A stretch of 64,000 nt of DNA from Rhyacophila brunnea (lineage: Eukaryota; Arthropoda; Insecta; Trichoptera; Rhyacophilidae). Positions 1 through 11,673 of the stretch are shown here, piece by piece. The stretch is taken from assembly GCA_022495005.1 (NCBI GenBank), contig JAGYXB010000018.1, forward strand, positions 248,001-312,000, given 5' to 3'. The position numbers were made by a program, and so were the translations under genes. Under the pieces are notes generated by a model. The model saw nothing but the letters and a program-made list of their open reading frames with translations. It was not told where the DNA came from and ran no database searches. Positions within the stretch are counted from its first letter, which is position 1; each line of letters opens with the position of its first letter.

Positions 1-240
1 CCGAGAGAGTCCAAGTTTCGCAGGCCTGAAAATTAATAATTAATTAAGAAATTATTCATATTGTTTTTGTCATTTAAATGTCATAATATTTTTGTCACAC
101 TGTCATGTCATACCAAACCGTGTCATCATTGTAACATCTTTATAATTTTACGCTGTTTAATAATTTCGTGCATTAATATTACATTGTATTAATATTTTTT
201 CTTTGCTTAAATTCACCCCCTCGTAAAATATCAAATCCAT

Positions 241-870
241 TAGAAAATAACCAAAGATATAATATTTAAATATTTACAAGATAAAAAGAACTTTGTATAT
301 ACCACGTTTTTAAATTTTATGTTGAATCATATAAACTTGACAATTCCATATGGGTTAACCCATAGCTTACGGGCCGCAGAAAATTGTGTTTTTGCTAATT
401 ACTTTTCAAATGCAAATAACACGTTAATTACAAAATTAATTAAAAGGGCCCGTAAGCATTGCGTTAATAAAAACTTTTTATTGTACTTGATAGAAATACT
501 GAATACATATTATAGAATACAGAAATGTCATTTTGACATTTCATATTGATTTCCATAGTAACGCACATATATATTAATAATTTAGTTGCCAGGACCCACT
601 TAGAAACCAATAATAGTGAGTAGTAAATATTACTTTTAACGATTTTTTCCGTAACATACAAAACAGAATTAACTGAAAATGAATTTAATTCTCCTTAAAG
701 ATGGTAAAAAATGCATTATCGTCGTGTTCTGATATATTCTAAAAGTTTCAAATGTCTAGCTAGTCGGGAAGTTAGTTAAAAATCTTGGACAAACAAGAAA
801 AAAAATTTACTGCACAAGAAAAAATCTGTACCGGACAAACAAGAATACGAGCTAATAAAAACGTGGTAAA
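241..870. repeat. dispersed repeat family A, copy 1
   Basis: Long stretches match 33185-33650: the segment around aaaaagaactttgtatata, the 9-bp-arm palindrome gaaatgtca/tgacatttc near 523-543, the 'ccatagtaacgcac' segment and the 'gttctgatata' segment occur in the same order. This copy has about 120 extra bases (about 345-470) bounded by the inverted arms gcttacgggcc (365-375) and ggcccgtaagc (447-457), absent from copy 2. No coding capacity is evident; the small open frame across the insert is incidental. Superfamily unknown. Confidence 0.7.
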
Positions 871-1663
871 ATCTGCTTTTGTCTGTACATCTGTGGCTAC
901 CTATTTGCTAATGTATAATATCATAAAGGTAAATAAAGTATAAATAGTACACTTTTTAAAACAATAAATAATGTTCGATATTCATTAATAACAACGACGT
1001 AATAAAATACGTAGGTACCTACTAAAATTACGTGGCAATGTAACGTAGAAAAAAGTAGAAATGCTAACCTATTTGAAATAATTAATATTCCTGGGTAATA
1101 ATATAAATAAAAACATACGTTTCCTTCTACGAACTGAAAAAAATAGACGAAAATTCTTTCTCAAATTATAAAATTACTATTAAACTTTTTCATTTAAACG
1201 ATACAATATATAATTACTTAACAATATACTGTTGGTATTAATAATAATATATTCTAGTCAGAATTACAGTGATCAAAACTATGGGCGGTTAAAAGCCGAA
1301 TCGAACAATATATCGGTTTATTTCGACTAATAATTTTAGTTTGCTTTGTTTTGTTTTCAACCTTTTTTGTATGTACCTACCTACATGAAATATTTAACGA
1401 CACGTATGAGAGTAAAATTTATTACACTTTTTTGATAGTTAACTGCTCGCTGTTACGAAATTTATTTTGTTGATTTTTCCTGTATTCGGGGATATTTTTC
1501 TTTAATATCGAATGAATTTACACGCATCATCAATTCTGCGGTTTATTGTTTGGTACAAACGCGTTTTTAAAACAATACTTATATTGATTTAGACATATAT
1601 TTATTTTGCAAAAAAATGACACTGACTTTCAAGCATTACCCACTACTAGTATTAAAAGTACGT

Positions 1664-1730
1664 GGAAGTAGAGTATATGCTCATAACTTGCATTCCGATT
1701 CTAGGATGAAAATGGTGTAATATAATATTC
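1664..1730 (+). repeat. tRNA-related SINE family E, 3' fragment
   Basis: The segment with 'ctaggatgaaaatggtgtaat' matches the reverse complement of 45248-45290 ('ctaggatgaaagtgatgtaat'). The 45 kb copy carries a tRNA-like A box, so this is probably the tail of the same SINE with its head degraded. Confidence 0.45.
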
Positions 1731-1934
1731 TAAAAATATTTATTTTACATATATTATTATCTATTTATTTATTACTATATTTTATTAATGCAAGTGAATA
1801 TCATTTGATCTAATTTTATGCGAGGTAAATTACCCGAGGTAATTAATAATACCCAAATAGGCGTAACAGTTTAGTGAAAAATGTGGAAAAGGTGCAAAGT
1901 TATAAAACGTATACTCTAATATATTATTATATTC

Positions 1935-2095
1935 AATGCGTAAAGCACTGGCCACTCTTTCAGGGGCTCTGAGTTTGATTCTCGGTGAGGTCACAATATA
2001 TTTATGTGATTTTATCAAAGCCTGGGTGTTTATGGTTATTTCTGTTCTATTACTAAATAAATTACTGTTTCACTAGATTACTATAATAGCCTGTA
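1935..2095 (+). repeat. tRNA-related SINE family F, copy 1
   Basis: A B-box-like motif (gagtttgattctc) is followed by a tail containing 'caaagcctgggt', shared in order with the copy at 55946-56100. A degenerate head, a B-box-like motif and a common tail fit a tRNA-derived SINE. The A box is poor. Confidence 0.5.
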
Positions 2096-5000
2096 GAAGT
2101 AATAAAAAATATACTAGGTATAATACAAGTATAATAAATCTTTTTTTATTTTTATTTAATATTTTTTTTTCATTAAATTAAAAATATTGAATCTGTAGTA
2201 TAATAATATTATTATACTTAAGTATTTTTAAAGAAACGATATACTAAGTGGATCTTGACTTGCCTATTTATTTTATAGAGCCTGGCATTCCGATCCATAA
2301 TATAGTCTTAGTCTGCAGAACCTCCATAAGTAAACCGTAGTACGATTTATTTGCCAAAGTAAATATTGTACTTGTACTACCTACCCCCTTGGCAGATGTT
2401 CTTTTGAAGACTAATGCATAAGTAAAATAAATTATTATATTTTATTTATTTTTAAACAATTACCTACCTTTTATTTACTTACAAAACCCAAAATTCTGTA
2501 TTCATATATTATTCAACTTAATTTTATTTTTCACCTCTTTTGGCAGAGTGAAATAATAATCTAAAGTGGTAATTTTTTAATTAGTAAGATTTTCAGTTGA
2601 AACCATTGAATAGAAGTCAATAAAGTTTGCTCTATTATTTCGAATATAATTGAAAATCCGGCGTATTTCTCAAACAAAAGTTTCTTTTCAAATGAAATTA
2701 ATTATTCTTTACCGTAAACATAACTTTGAAGAGTGAATAATTTATTGTCTCGTCAGATTGCTCGTCAGTGAACTTTTGATGTTATGTCAATCAAGATAAA
2801 CTTTCAGTTTTTAGACATTACTTCTTGTGAATGTATTTTCCTAACTCAAGCATTTATTAAAGCACATGCTACAAAAGTTAAAATATTCGTAGGTAACTAT
2901 ACCAATCTGTATACGATTGGCGCACATTGTTTCATAAATTAACTTCCACAATCTTTACATGTATTTTATAAGTAATGTACTTTACAAAATTGTGTAATTT
3001 AGACATTTTCTATGTGCATTCAATATTTTCAAACTTCTATACAATCTCAAATATGGCGTTAGAAATATTATGTGCTATGCGTTTTGTTAAAATGGACATC
3101 AATTTATTGTATACAAATTATTGAGATTACATACAATAAGGGTCATAGTCCTTTCATAGGAGAATAATATATTGATGGGACATAGCCCATGTTTTAGGTA
3201 ACAGTATAAATGAGAACATTTTTTTCAAATTGCTATAATCATTTTTTTTTAATTTTATAAAATATTCAAGTTAACGGTACGTAATCGAATTTATTACAAC
3301 AATGATTTATTGAATTTTACAAGTTTACAGCGTTTGTGTTGAATAACTTTTTTTATAATCATTGGCATTTTTCCTATTTTATTTCATGTATTTATTTTAC
3401 TATACCATATCTTTATAAACATTATTATCCAGTTTTTTTACCTACAACTTTTACAATTTTATTTAAATAATTAATCTATCAATATATTCTAAGTATACAC
3501 ATTAATTCAAAATTATTCTGTGTTTAAAAAATAAAATAATTGAATTTACTTGCACCGCATAATATTAAAGTATTACTTATATTATTATTGTGTTTTATTT
3601 TTATTAAATAGCATGTATTTCTAGCAGGAATTTGCAAGTTAGCACCAGTAATTTGATTATATTACATACATATGAGTAAACAAAGAGAGAAAAGGGTTCA
3701 CAATTAGGCTGATTGTCAAACAGGTCCGAACAGTTTTTCCGAAGCAAATAAATTCTTTTTGTAAATGTCACATACGGTACTTCCGCAGTCATTCTATTTT
3801 TACGTGAACTACGCTGTAAATAGCATCAAAGCTGTTATATTTTTAATATATTTTTGATATTGCATTGAATCTAATAGAGTAAAACTTATTTTTATACACA
3901 CGTTACACGTTTTGGATATTATTTTCAATATCATAATAATATACAATAATGAATTTTTGGAATTAGTTTTGGACATTAAAAATAAATAAGCTAGGTACCT
4001 TTAATTATATTTAAAATAATTCAATTCCTATTGTTATTATGTTGAAAACAAAGTAATAAAGAAATAAGTAATTTAATTATTTTTTATTAAATAGTGGGTT
4101 CGCAAGATTTAAGAACGTACCCAACTTAACTAATCGGCTCCGCACCACATTCGGTCTTAATCAAACGTATCACAAGGCCTTACGCTTCGTGTGAATCATC
4201 AACATTTTTTTTTACGCCTGAGAATATTTCAGGAGCAGTTATCCAAGACTGAAGTTACCACACACTTTAGTGTACTTTGACTGGGTTTTAAAAGTACCTA
4301 TTATTTAATAAAATGTGCATATGGAAGACAGATTCACGGAGAACTAATGAAAATAAATAATATAAAAAGTAACACAAAAAAGCTAATTCAAAACTTAATA
4401 AAATTCTGTAAGATGCCACATGTATTTAAATGTAATAAAATTTGTCTTTGTGACAACTCAATAGGCCTGACAGCTCGTTCAACCGACTTGAAGAATGTAA
4501 CAATCTTTATTTAACATACATAATTTACACCTGAATTATCATTTGAAAGCACCTTAGAAACATACATATTATAATATACATATATATATATTTATACATA
4601 TGACTCCGGACAGAACTCTGATTTCGCCTTTACGCCATATACGACATATCTAGTAACTAGTCATACAACTATAATTGACAGGTTTCATTAGCATTGTCGA
4701 ATAGTTTTTGTAGTTTGAATGAACGTACAAATCATTGATTGAATAACAAATTAGTTTATAAATAATTTAGAACAACGTCGAAGCCTATATTATAATGTAT
4801 AAAAAATAATGTATACAAATACTTAGATGAATTTTATTTAGTGATCGGTTAATTATAATTATATAGTAATTTGAGAATTAATCTAACTTAAATTATGACC
4901 TTTAGGTCTCATAGTTGATATTTAATGTGGCAATATGAGTGAGACATGGTGTTAGACCGACGGAAAAGGCGTGACCATGAGCTATTCTTATGCGCAGATT

Positions 5001-5477
5001 CTGGAGCATGATATATATGGTGACGGAAATGAGAAATAACTAAAAATGTACATTTTTTTTTCATGTAAAGCTATTGCAGATTTGATAAGACTTTATAAAT
5101 CATGTGAAAAGCAATGCCACTGTTCTGACTATTTCTCAAATGTATCTTTTAATCGCCGTAATCAAAATGATTTATTATACGAAAGTTTATTATACTATTT
5201 TATTAGATACATGGTATAAATCTAAATGTATTAATTATTTACGGCATTTAGGAATTAATATCATACCCAACACTCAAAGTTGTAATTATTTAAGATTTTA
5301 TGAATATTCTTAAACAATATAGAGTATTAATCTTGTAAAACTCCGACAATCGAAATCCTAAGATGACATTATTCTAACGAAGGTTTGGAGGCGTCCGAAT
5401 GATCACCACATTATTACATATTATATTGTATGACAATTTTTTTGCTTAGGAAAGATGGTTAGTAGCAACTGCAACCA

Positions 5478-5560
5478 AACCTAACCTAACCTTATCTAAC
5501 ATATCCTAAGCTAACCTTATATAAGCTCATCATCATCACTGTGGAGTTTGGCTGCCTCTA
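5478..5560. repeat. short TTAGG-like run and (ATC)n LINE-tail-like motif
   Basis: The plus strand holds 'ctaacctaacctta', two units of the insect telomere motif CCTAA/TTAGG, then 'gctcatcatcatcac', which on the minus strand resembles the (TGA)n tail of the RTE element at 42.5 kb. Both are too short to prove origin: the first is far from a telomere array and the second could be a LINE 3' relic or chance. Confidence 0.25.
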
Positions 5561-6014
5561 TAAAATGTCACCAATACCCACAATATCTGACGCAAGACTT
5601 ATCTAGGGATATTAGGGATATCAATCAGTCCAAAAAGTTGTCAAATTTATCTCTTAGCCACCCTTATCAATTCTAAATATTAACTATACTAACCGAAGCT
5701 GAGTGACAGTTTTGAAATGTTAATAAGGGGGTTTAAACTTTTTGATAATTTGACTGCCCAATCGGGACCCAATAATATTACATTTTACTCTTAAAATAAT
5801 CTCTCTACAAAATGAGTGAAACATAATATTAGAAATATGTCCATCATATTAAATAAATTAAGTTTTAACGTAATTACTAACAATCATAAAATCGTGAAAT
5901 ATCTTATTTAATGTTAAAAGACAAGTTAATTGTGAAATTTTACCTAAATTAAAATTTAAATAAAGAAAAATATTACAGTGGAATATAACATAATTGACAA
6001 AAATAAACTTTTAC

Positions 6015-6151
6015 CTGCAAAGTCCCCTTCAGAAATTGTAGAGATCTTATTTTCTTGCATTTCCAACTTCTTCAAGTTGTCGAGGATGGCAAGGGCTTTT
6101 TGAGGGATGTGGTTAAGATCATTTCCGCCAAGGTTCAATCGCTTGAGTTTT
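6015..6151 (-). CDS. LRR surface/secreted protein, third coding exon seen (partial gene)
   Basis: This 137-bp exon lies between an acceptor (…tttacag at 6152-6153) and a donor (G|gtaaaa at 6013-6014). In the frame continued from the 13.8 kb exon it reads KLKRLNLGGNDLNHIPQ, then a second repeat with LKKLEMQENKISTISEG. These are two leucine-rich repeats with the LxxLxLxxN pattern. The phase fits (two bases carried in, one carried out), and the joined junction reads GLEKKLKRL without a break. The repeats probably form part of an extracellular ligand-binding solenoid. No ATG is expected here. The gene continues left of the window, so any later repeats, C-terminal cap, membrane segment or GPI signal are unseen. 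Confidence 0.88.
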
Positions 6152-6983
6152 CTGTAAAAAAAAAAAATGAAAATTCAACTTCGTCCTAAAATAAAAGAAC
6201 TGATTATTCATCAGTCTAACACAATTACAACAGGACACGTCGATATTGAATGTGAATAAATGAGTTCTTATAAATATAAATTTTGTAAACGTATACATTT
6301 TTCATTGTGACATGATTATTGATAAATTTATTATTTGGTACCAATTACCTAAAATATTAATATCGTTTTCTATCATTGTTTAAATGAATAATTCTATAAC
6401 CTTGTAATACTATGTTAAGCTAATAATCTAATACTGTTAAATTTATTAGTATATTAACTCTCACGTATAATAAAATATAACGTCCATAGAATAATGATTA
6501 ATTTATTATCGCACTATGTTGGCGCCAATTATCGTAACGTAATTCCCAGCTTATATTTCCACCCTACCTACTGTACTCATTGTTGCCATCCAGGCATTTT
6601 AATCAAACAACGAATGACTATAGAACTGTGTTTGAAAAAGTTAGCTAGTCTGACCGCGATAGCACACGCGGTGTAATCGTTAGAGTGGTTTACCAGTTTT
6701 GTAAGTGCGTGAACATGGAACCAGCTTCAGCGGACCAGCCATCACATCATCAAATGTTAGTATTTGGATTAAATCCCTATGTATGTGTAACCGCCCCCCC
6801 TCCCACTGGCATCTAAATCATCCCATACATACAGTCCACTAAAAGCGCCGCCAAATTAATTATATATATATGTACGTATGTTACCTTATAAATGCACCTA
6901 CTATGTTTTAATGGTTATTTTAATGTGTAATAATAATATACAATCAATATAATAAAGACCTTTTTTAAATTTTCTACAATATT

Positions 6984-7375
6984 GTATTCAATTCAATTCA
7001 ATTCATTTATTTTACATCTTGTGGACATTACAAATTATAAGTTTAAGACGTTCACAACATGACATTTAGAAACAACGAAATATTAAAACAATATTGGGTA
7101 CATAACAAAAGAGATAGATAAGTATTAAGTTATTCTACAGTATAAATGTGTAAATACAAAAAAAATATATAGGTACAAGGAAGTTCACCGGATGAGTTAA
7201 GCAGACCCTATTTTAATAATTTATAAAATAACGTCCACCTATACTCATCCTCACGTAGATATGGAATATATCAACATCCGAAGCGATTTGGTTAAACACA
7301 GTTATTGCTCTCCCAATCGGCATCACCAATGGCAGGTTAGTTCTGCTCATCGGGAGAACAAATAACTTTACTGAT
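6984..7375 (-). mobile_element. LINE 3' remnant (family with TTGAA tail), copy 1
   Basis: Read on the minus strand, it matches 56885-57310: a degenerate frame, then a 3' UTR, ending in repeated ATTGA units (complement of 'caattcaattcaattc' at about 6986-7003). In the 56.9 kb copy the frame includes RTNLPLIMPIGRAITLFNQ, which resembles the extreme C terminus of some non-LTR retrotransposon ORF2 proteins. The short-repeat tail fits CR1/L2-like LINEs. It is an old, 5'-truncated copy and not functional. Confidence 0.5.
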
Positions 7376-7718
7376 GCTCCCGATTTCTAAGATAGTTATC
7401 AGGGACACACGAGTTAATACTACCAAGAATGGCAGAGTTACTAACTACTACCAAGGCAACTTACTAACAGTCATACGGTGGAAGGGCAGCTGATCTTCTC
7501 ATGTATATGAATTTTGAAGCGAAAATCAATCTGTTTTGGTCAATTAATCACGTTTGCAGTGATACATCATTTCATACAATACTTGGCATTGCCAAAGCGT
7601 TGTTACTATGGTAACAGTACATATAAAATCTAGAGACACACATTATTGTACAGCGATATATTAATTAAATATTTAAATGTACAGTATATCTTAAAAGTAG
7701 TATTGCTATTCGTTTTAA

Positions 7719-8425
7719 GAGGGGACATGCTCAGCGTAGGTCAAAATGGAGCTTTTGTTCTATTTTCAAAGCATGATCCTGGACATACCTTAAACGTTGT
7801 AGATAATATATTTATATAATTTTGAAGCCTTATTATCCTTTATATTTATTTTAAACATTTGATGACTGCATAAAGTATTTTTATTACATAAAATAGTATT
7901 CTTTTCAACCTCTCGCTCTAATGTTTTAGAATATATATTATATATATATTTTTTTACATTCATTAATTTTTAAACGCATTTATAAAACCATCAGTATAAT
8001 TTATATTGACATTATTATAGTGAAATATTTACGATAAAGTATATAGTGATAATCTCTGTGATCCCAAATTTGACAAGAATTAGGCATTTTATTATTCAAA
8101 AAATGGGCAAGATTACCACATTTGAAGATAATTCTAAAGATATTCATTATAAGCTATGTTTTTGACCATTCAAGTGTGACAGACATCTTACGAATAATGA
8201 TTGCTTTATAATAATTATTGACCTAAGAATAAGGTAATGTTTTTTTTTTAAATACGCCGTTTCTTTTGGCATTCCTCAGTAGTTAAGCTACAACATACGG
8301 CCGTAGCCATAAATTGACAAACTATAATTGAAGTAGGGAGTAAAATGATGTTAACGCGGGTATTTGAACATGTACTGTTAAAAAAATCGGTTAGGTTAGT
8401 ATACCCACGCTGAGCACGTCCGCCC
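7719..8425. mobile_element. TTAA-flanked MITE family B, copy 1 (707 bp)
   Basis: The left end GAGGGGACATGCTCAGCGT and the right end (complement of acgctgagcacgtccgccc) are inverted repeats. TTAA precedes the element (7715-7718) and a mutated TTAC follows it (8426-8429). The interior matches the 45.9 kb copy over most of its length. TTAA duplication is characteristic of piggyBac-type transposons, so this is probably a piggyBac-like non-autonomous element. The 97-codon open frame at 8248-8541 overlaps the right end and is not a gene. Confidence 0.75.
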
Positions 8426-9492
8426 TTACTGAATGAATCTCGATTTAGAATATCTGGTTCAGAATGAAACATAAATAACTTCTTTATATCACTCAAAACA
8501 CTAACAAACATGACACTACAGAATACGAGCAAGGGAATCACAAAAAAAAACCGCTGGGACGAGTTCCTGGAGAAAGATTTATATCTTTCTCCAGGTAAGA
8601 ATAAAAAGTTGGTAGGACATGCCCAGGACTACAATCAGTGGAAGATAAAATATGTGGAATAGGTTTAAACTTACAGAAAATAAGAGAAAAAAAATGAAAA
8701 ATATTTTGTATGGAATGATATAAATGTTCATTTTTCTTCATTCTATTCTCTGTTTTCATAGTATTGTATGTACACAAACAAACAGAAATTTAACGACAAT
8801 CATATTTTCAGTTTATTTTTAAAGTTGAATGTTCTCTTTGCGATGTTAAAGAATATTATTATGAAATGTTTTTGTAATAATTCTATTTTACGGGTAAGTT
8901 ACTTTCGCCGTAGTTGTGATAAAATGCTATCCTGGATGCTGTAAGTACTCTCGCGAGACTGTTTATAGTGCATCTTATTCTGCATGCAATATGTTTTGAA
9001 GTATATGAAGTGGAAAATACAAAACCGACATCGTCTAACGTCGTTTAGATACACGGCATCTAGCGGATATCCCAGAAAATTCATTAATAAATTTGCATTT
9101 CATGCAGCGCCGTGTTATATAAAATAATTTGAAAGAATTTTGTACGTAGTAGCTAATATAATATACATATAACAATTTTCCTTATAATATTTACATATTA
9201 CGAGTATATTCTTATTTAGAATTAGAATGATATTTATAGTGTCTTGACATTTTTAAGTATGCACTTGGTCATATCACAGTTTACGGTGAGTTATTTTATC
9301 GGAAATAAGTGACCGTATATTATTAAGATCAAATTCATATCTAAAAAAACACTTAAAAATACGTTATAATAACCACCGGAATCCAAATGATAGACAGAAG
9401 AAAATAGATAGGTAAATAAATTATAAATACAATCATATTGCATAATTTAAATAACATTCTGGTAGGTACTTGTAAGTATCAATTATATCTAT

Positions 9493-9536
9493 TAAATATC
9501 TGATAATAATAACAACGTTATTATCAAATATTTGAT
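9493..9536. repeat. AT-rich hairpin
   Basis: Two roughly 20-bp inverted arms (…tctgataataataac and gttattatcaaatattt…) are separated by three bases. No flanking duplication or conserved terminus was seen. Confidence 0.5.
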
Positions 9537-9759
9537 ACCAATCAATTTCAAATTAATGTTCTTATTGCATCTAATAAAATTAGAACATTACTGTAATATT
9601 GTAATGTTCCTCGGACAACGCATTATTTTATTATCTCAATGCTATACGACCATCTCTTCCCAGTAAGACATCTCACGGTGAACTGTATGTTACGGCGAAG
9701 TATAATTTACTTCTAACCGATATTTATATAATTATGTAATGTTATACTGAAGTTAAATA

Positions 9760-10010
9760 GTTTTGCATTCGCTGCGGGGTAAGGAAGCATCGGCCACGTC
9801 GGTAGAATCCTTAAAGCTATGCCACGAGGGTGCGTAGTGTCGCACGTTCTATCAGCATTCGGAACAAGTCATGTCCGAGCCATATGAAGTGTTGCGTCTC
9901 AAAAACGATCCACGAGATGCGTTTCTCGCGAGTCGTGGAAATAGTTATTAGACTTAGGAAAGTGGCGCGACCTTGTGTTTACCCTGTGCTTAAATGCTGA
10001 AGCATAACAG
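9760..10010. other. GC-richer unassigned stretch
   Basis: About 250 bp are clearly GC-richer than the surroundings, with motifs such as cgctgcggggtaagg and cgcgagtcgtgg. There is no long open frame and I recognised no RNA-gene fold. It may be an old transposon interior. Confidence 0.3.
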
Positions 10011-10065
10011 GATAATATAAGTAAGTAAGATTTTAGATCAAGAGATCAACAGATTTTAGTATCTA

Positions 10066-10145
10066 CAGTAAAACCTTGGATTGTGAGCATTATTCGTTCC
10101 GGATAAGTATTTGTAATCCAAAATACTCGTACATCAAATTTTCAT
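10066..10145. mobile_element. Tc1/mariner-pogo (Tigger-like) terminal fragment
   Basis: After a TA dinucleotide the sequence starts CAGTAAAACCTTGGATT and continues with 'gtaatccaaaatactcg', resembling the ends of Tigger/pogo-type elements as I remember them. No matching opposite end or transposase was found nearby. The assignment rests on recall only. Confidence 0.35.
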
Positions 10146-11358
10146 CTCTCGCACTGCTACGGCCTTACACTATGCTGAATATGATACTAAACAATCTACT
10201 CTAGCAAAATGATTATTTTTCGCCAAAATGTCTCTTACACTCTTACTTAGCAACCTAAGTAATATACTACAGTAGCGTTCTGCGACATGTTAGATTGGGT
10301 ACAATTTTTCGCAGAAAGTAATATATTAATGCTGGGTTTGAGGCGCTGAATAATCTGACCCCATAAATAAGTAATTTTTGTCATACGTTCCAGACGCGCT
10401 TTAGTATCAGAAATCTTGAAATGTATACAAATCTTTTAACAATATCAATATTACTTTTATACAGTTATAATTAAAAAATAAAAAATAAACTTGAGAGACA
10501 ATCAGTAAGTACATAATATTATAGATTATCTACACAAAGGTATCACTAAAAAATATTACGTTAAAAACAAAGATTCTACATAATATTGTATTGCGCACTT
10601 TTATAATATAGGAACTCAGTATAAGACATCTTTCAGAAGTAGTGACTGACCAGTCTTCATCTTGAAACGATACTATAAAATCGATCTAAGTACTTCCAAT
10701 CAGAAATGGAAAGGAGAGTGGGATGTTTTATTTAATGAAGTATGTAGTATAACAATTATTATATTATATTCAGTCGTTGAGTCGCAAAATACTCTCTAGA
10801 AACTTTTTCTACCAAAGGAAAAAACAGATAAACGGTTTTTATTTCAAACCTACTATGTCCATGTTTATTGACATAAACCGATGATTACAAGTACCTTAAT
10901 TTGCAATGAAATGTCAGGTAATTTATAATAACGGGGGATTTTAAAATTTCCACAGCGCATTTTGCGCGTCGATGACTTAATTATTAGTAATAGGTAAATT
11001 AAATGTGTCTCGGTAATATTATTGATGAAATAGCATTGTTGCACAATATAGCATTCAAATGATCAATTAATAATATTAATTTTATTCGGTGTGACGTAAG
11101 TAAGAAAGAACTACGTGCTTAGTTTTCTTAATTATTGTACGAAGGTCATTTATTATATTAGGTATCTACTAAAATACAAGGGCATTGAAACGTTCATCGT
11201 TTGAGTTTAATGGGATTGTATCATTCAATATAACTATCATAATGTATTTATAAATAGATTTTTTCGAGTCTGTTCTTATAAACTATAAGGCCAAATTTTG
11301 AAGCTTGCATTAGGGTTAGGGGTTACAAAAACACGATACTAGATGACTTGTGAGAGAA

Positions 11359-11673
11359 TCACCCAAAAACACTTGCAAAAAATTGAAGGTTTGATTTTAG
11401 TAAACAAACGATTGAAAGCTTTTCGAAAAACTTAATACATTTGAATGTCGGCAGGTACAGTTTGAAAAATAGTTCAAAAATATCGGTTACTGCGAGATGT
11501 ATCCCGTGAATTCTGAATACCAATGCTGCCACGAGAACTTGGATCTGGGTGAGAACACAGTCTTTTTTTTCATCGTCTGATGACTGGAAATGACACACGG
11601 TTGCAACGTCTTTAGTTAAACATAGAGTATATGCACTGTGGGCACAAGACTTCCACTCCTCCAAAAAGTTCAA
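11359..11673 (-). pseudogene. unidentified open stretch, possible coding relic
   Basis: A minus-strand frame of about 104 codons is open in an AT-rich intron. The first 60 residues look protein-like (NFLEEWKSCAHSAYTLCL, then CHFQSSDDEKKD), after which it becomes hydrophobic and low quality. It has no ATG in a good context, no recognised domain and no splice pattern that joins it to the LRR gene. It could be a transposase or LINE remnant, or chance. Confidence 0.2.

Larger units (their letters stand above)
1..6014 (-). other. downstream intron of the LRR gene (AT-rich, repeat relics)
   Basis: This lies 3' of the third coding exon on the minus strand. The exon ends in a splice donor, so this DNA should be intron. 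I looked for a further leucine-rich-repeat exon on the minus strand and recognised none, so the next exon presumably lies beyond the left edge. The block is AT-rich and holds the repeats at 241-870, 1664-1730, 1935-2095 and 5478-5560 listed separately. I see nothing assignable in 871-1660 or 2100-5460. Confidence 0.55.

Noticed and set aside
5478..5520. Interstitial telomere (TTAGG)n array
   Set aside because: Only two clean units plus degenerate ones, too short to distinguish from chance in AT-rich DNA.
8248..8777. Minus-strand frames of 97 and 79 codons as a small gene pair
   Set aside because: The first overlaps the right end of a MITE. Neither has a recognisable domain or good start context.
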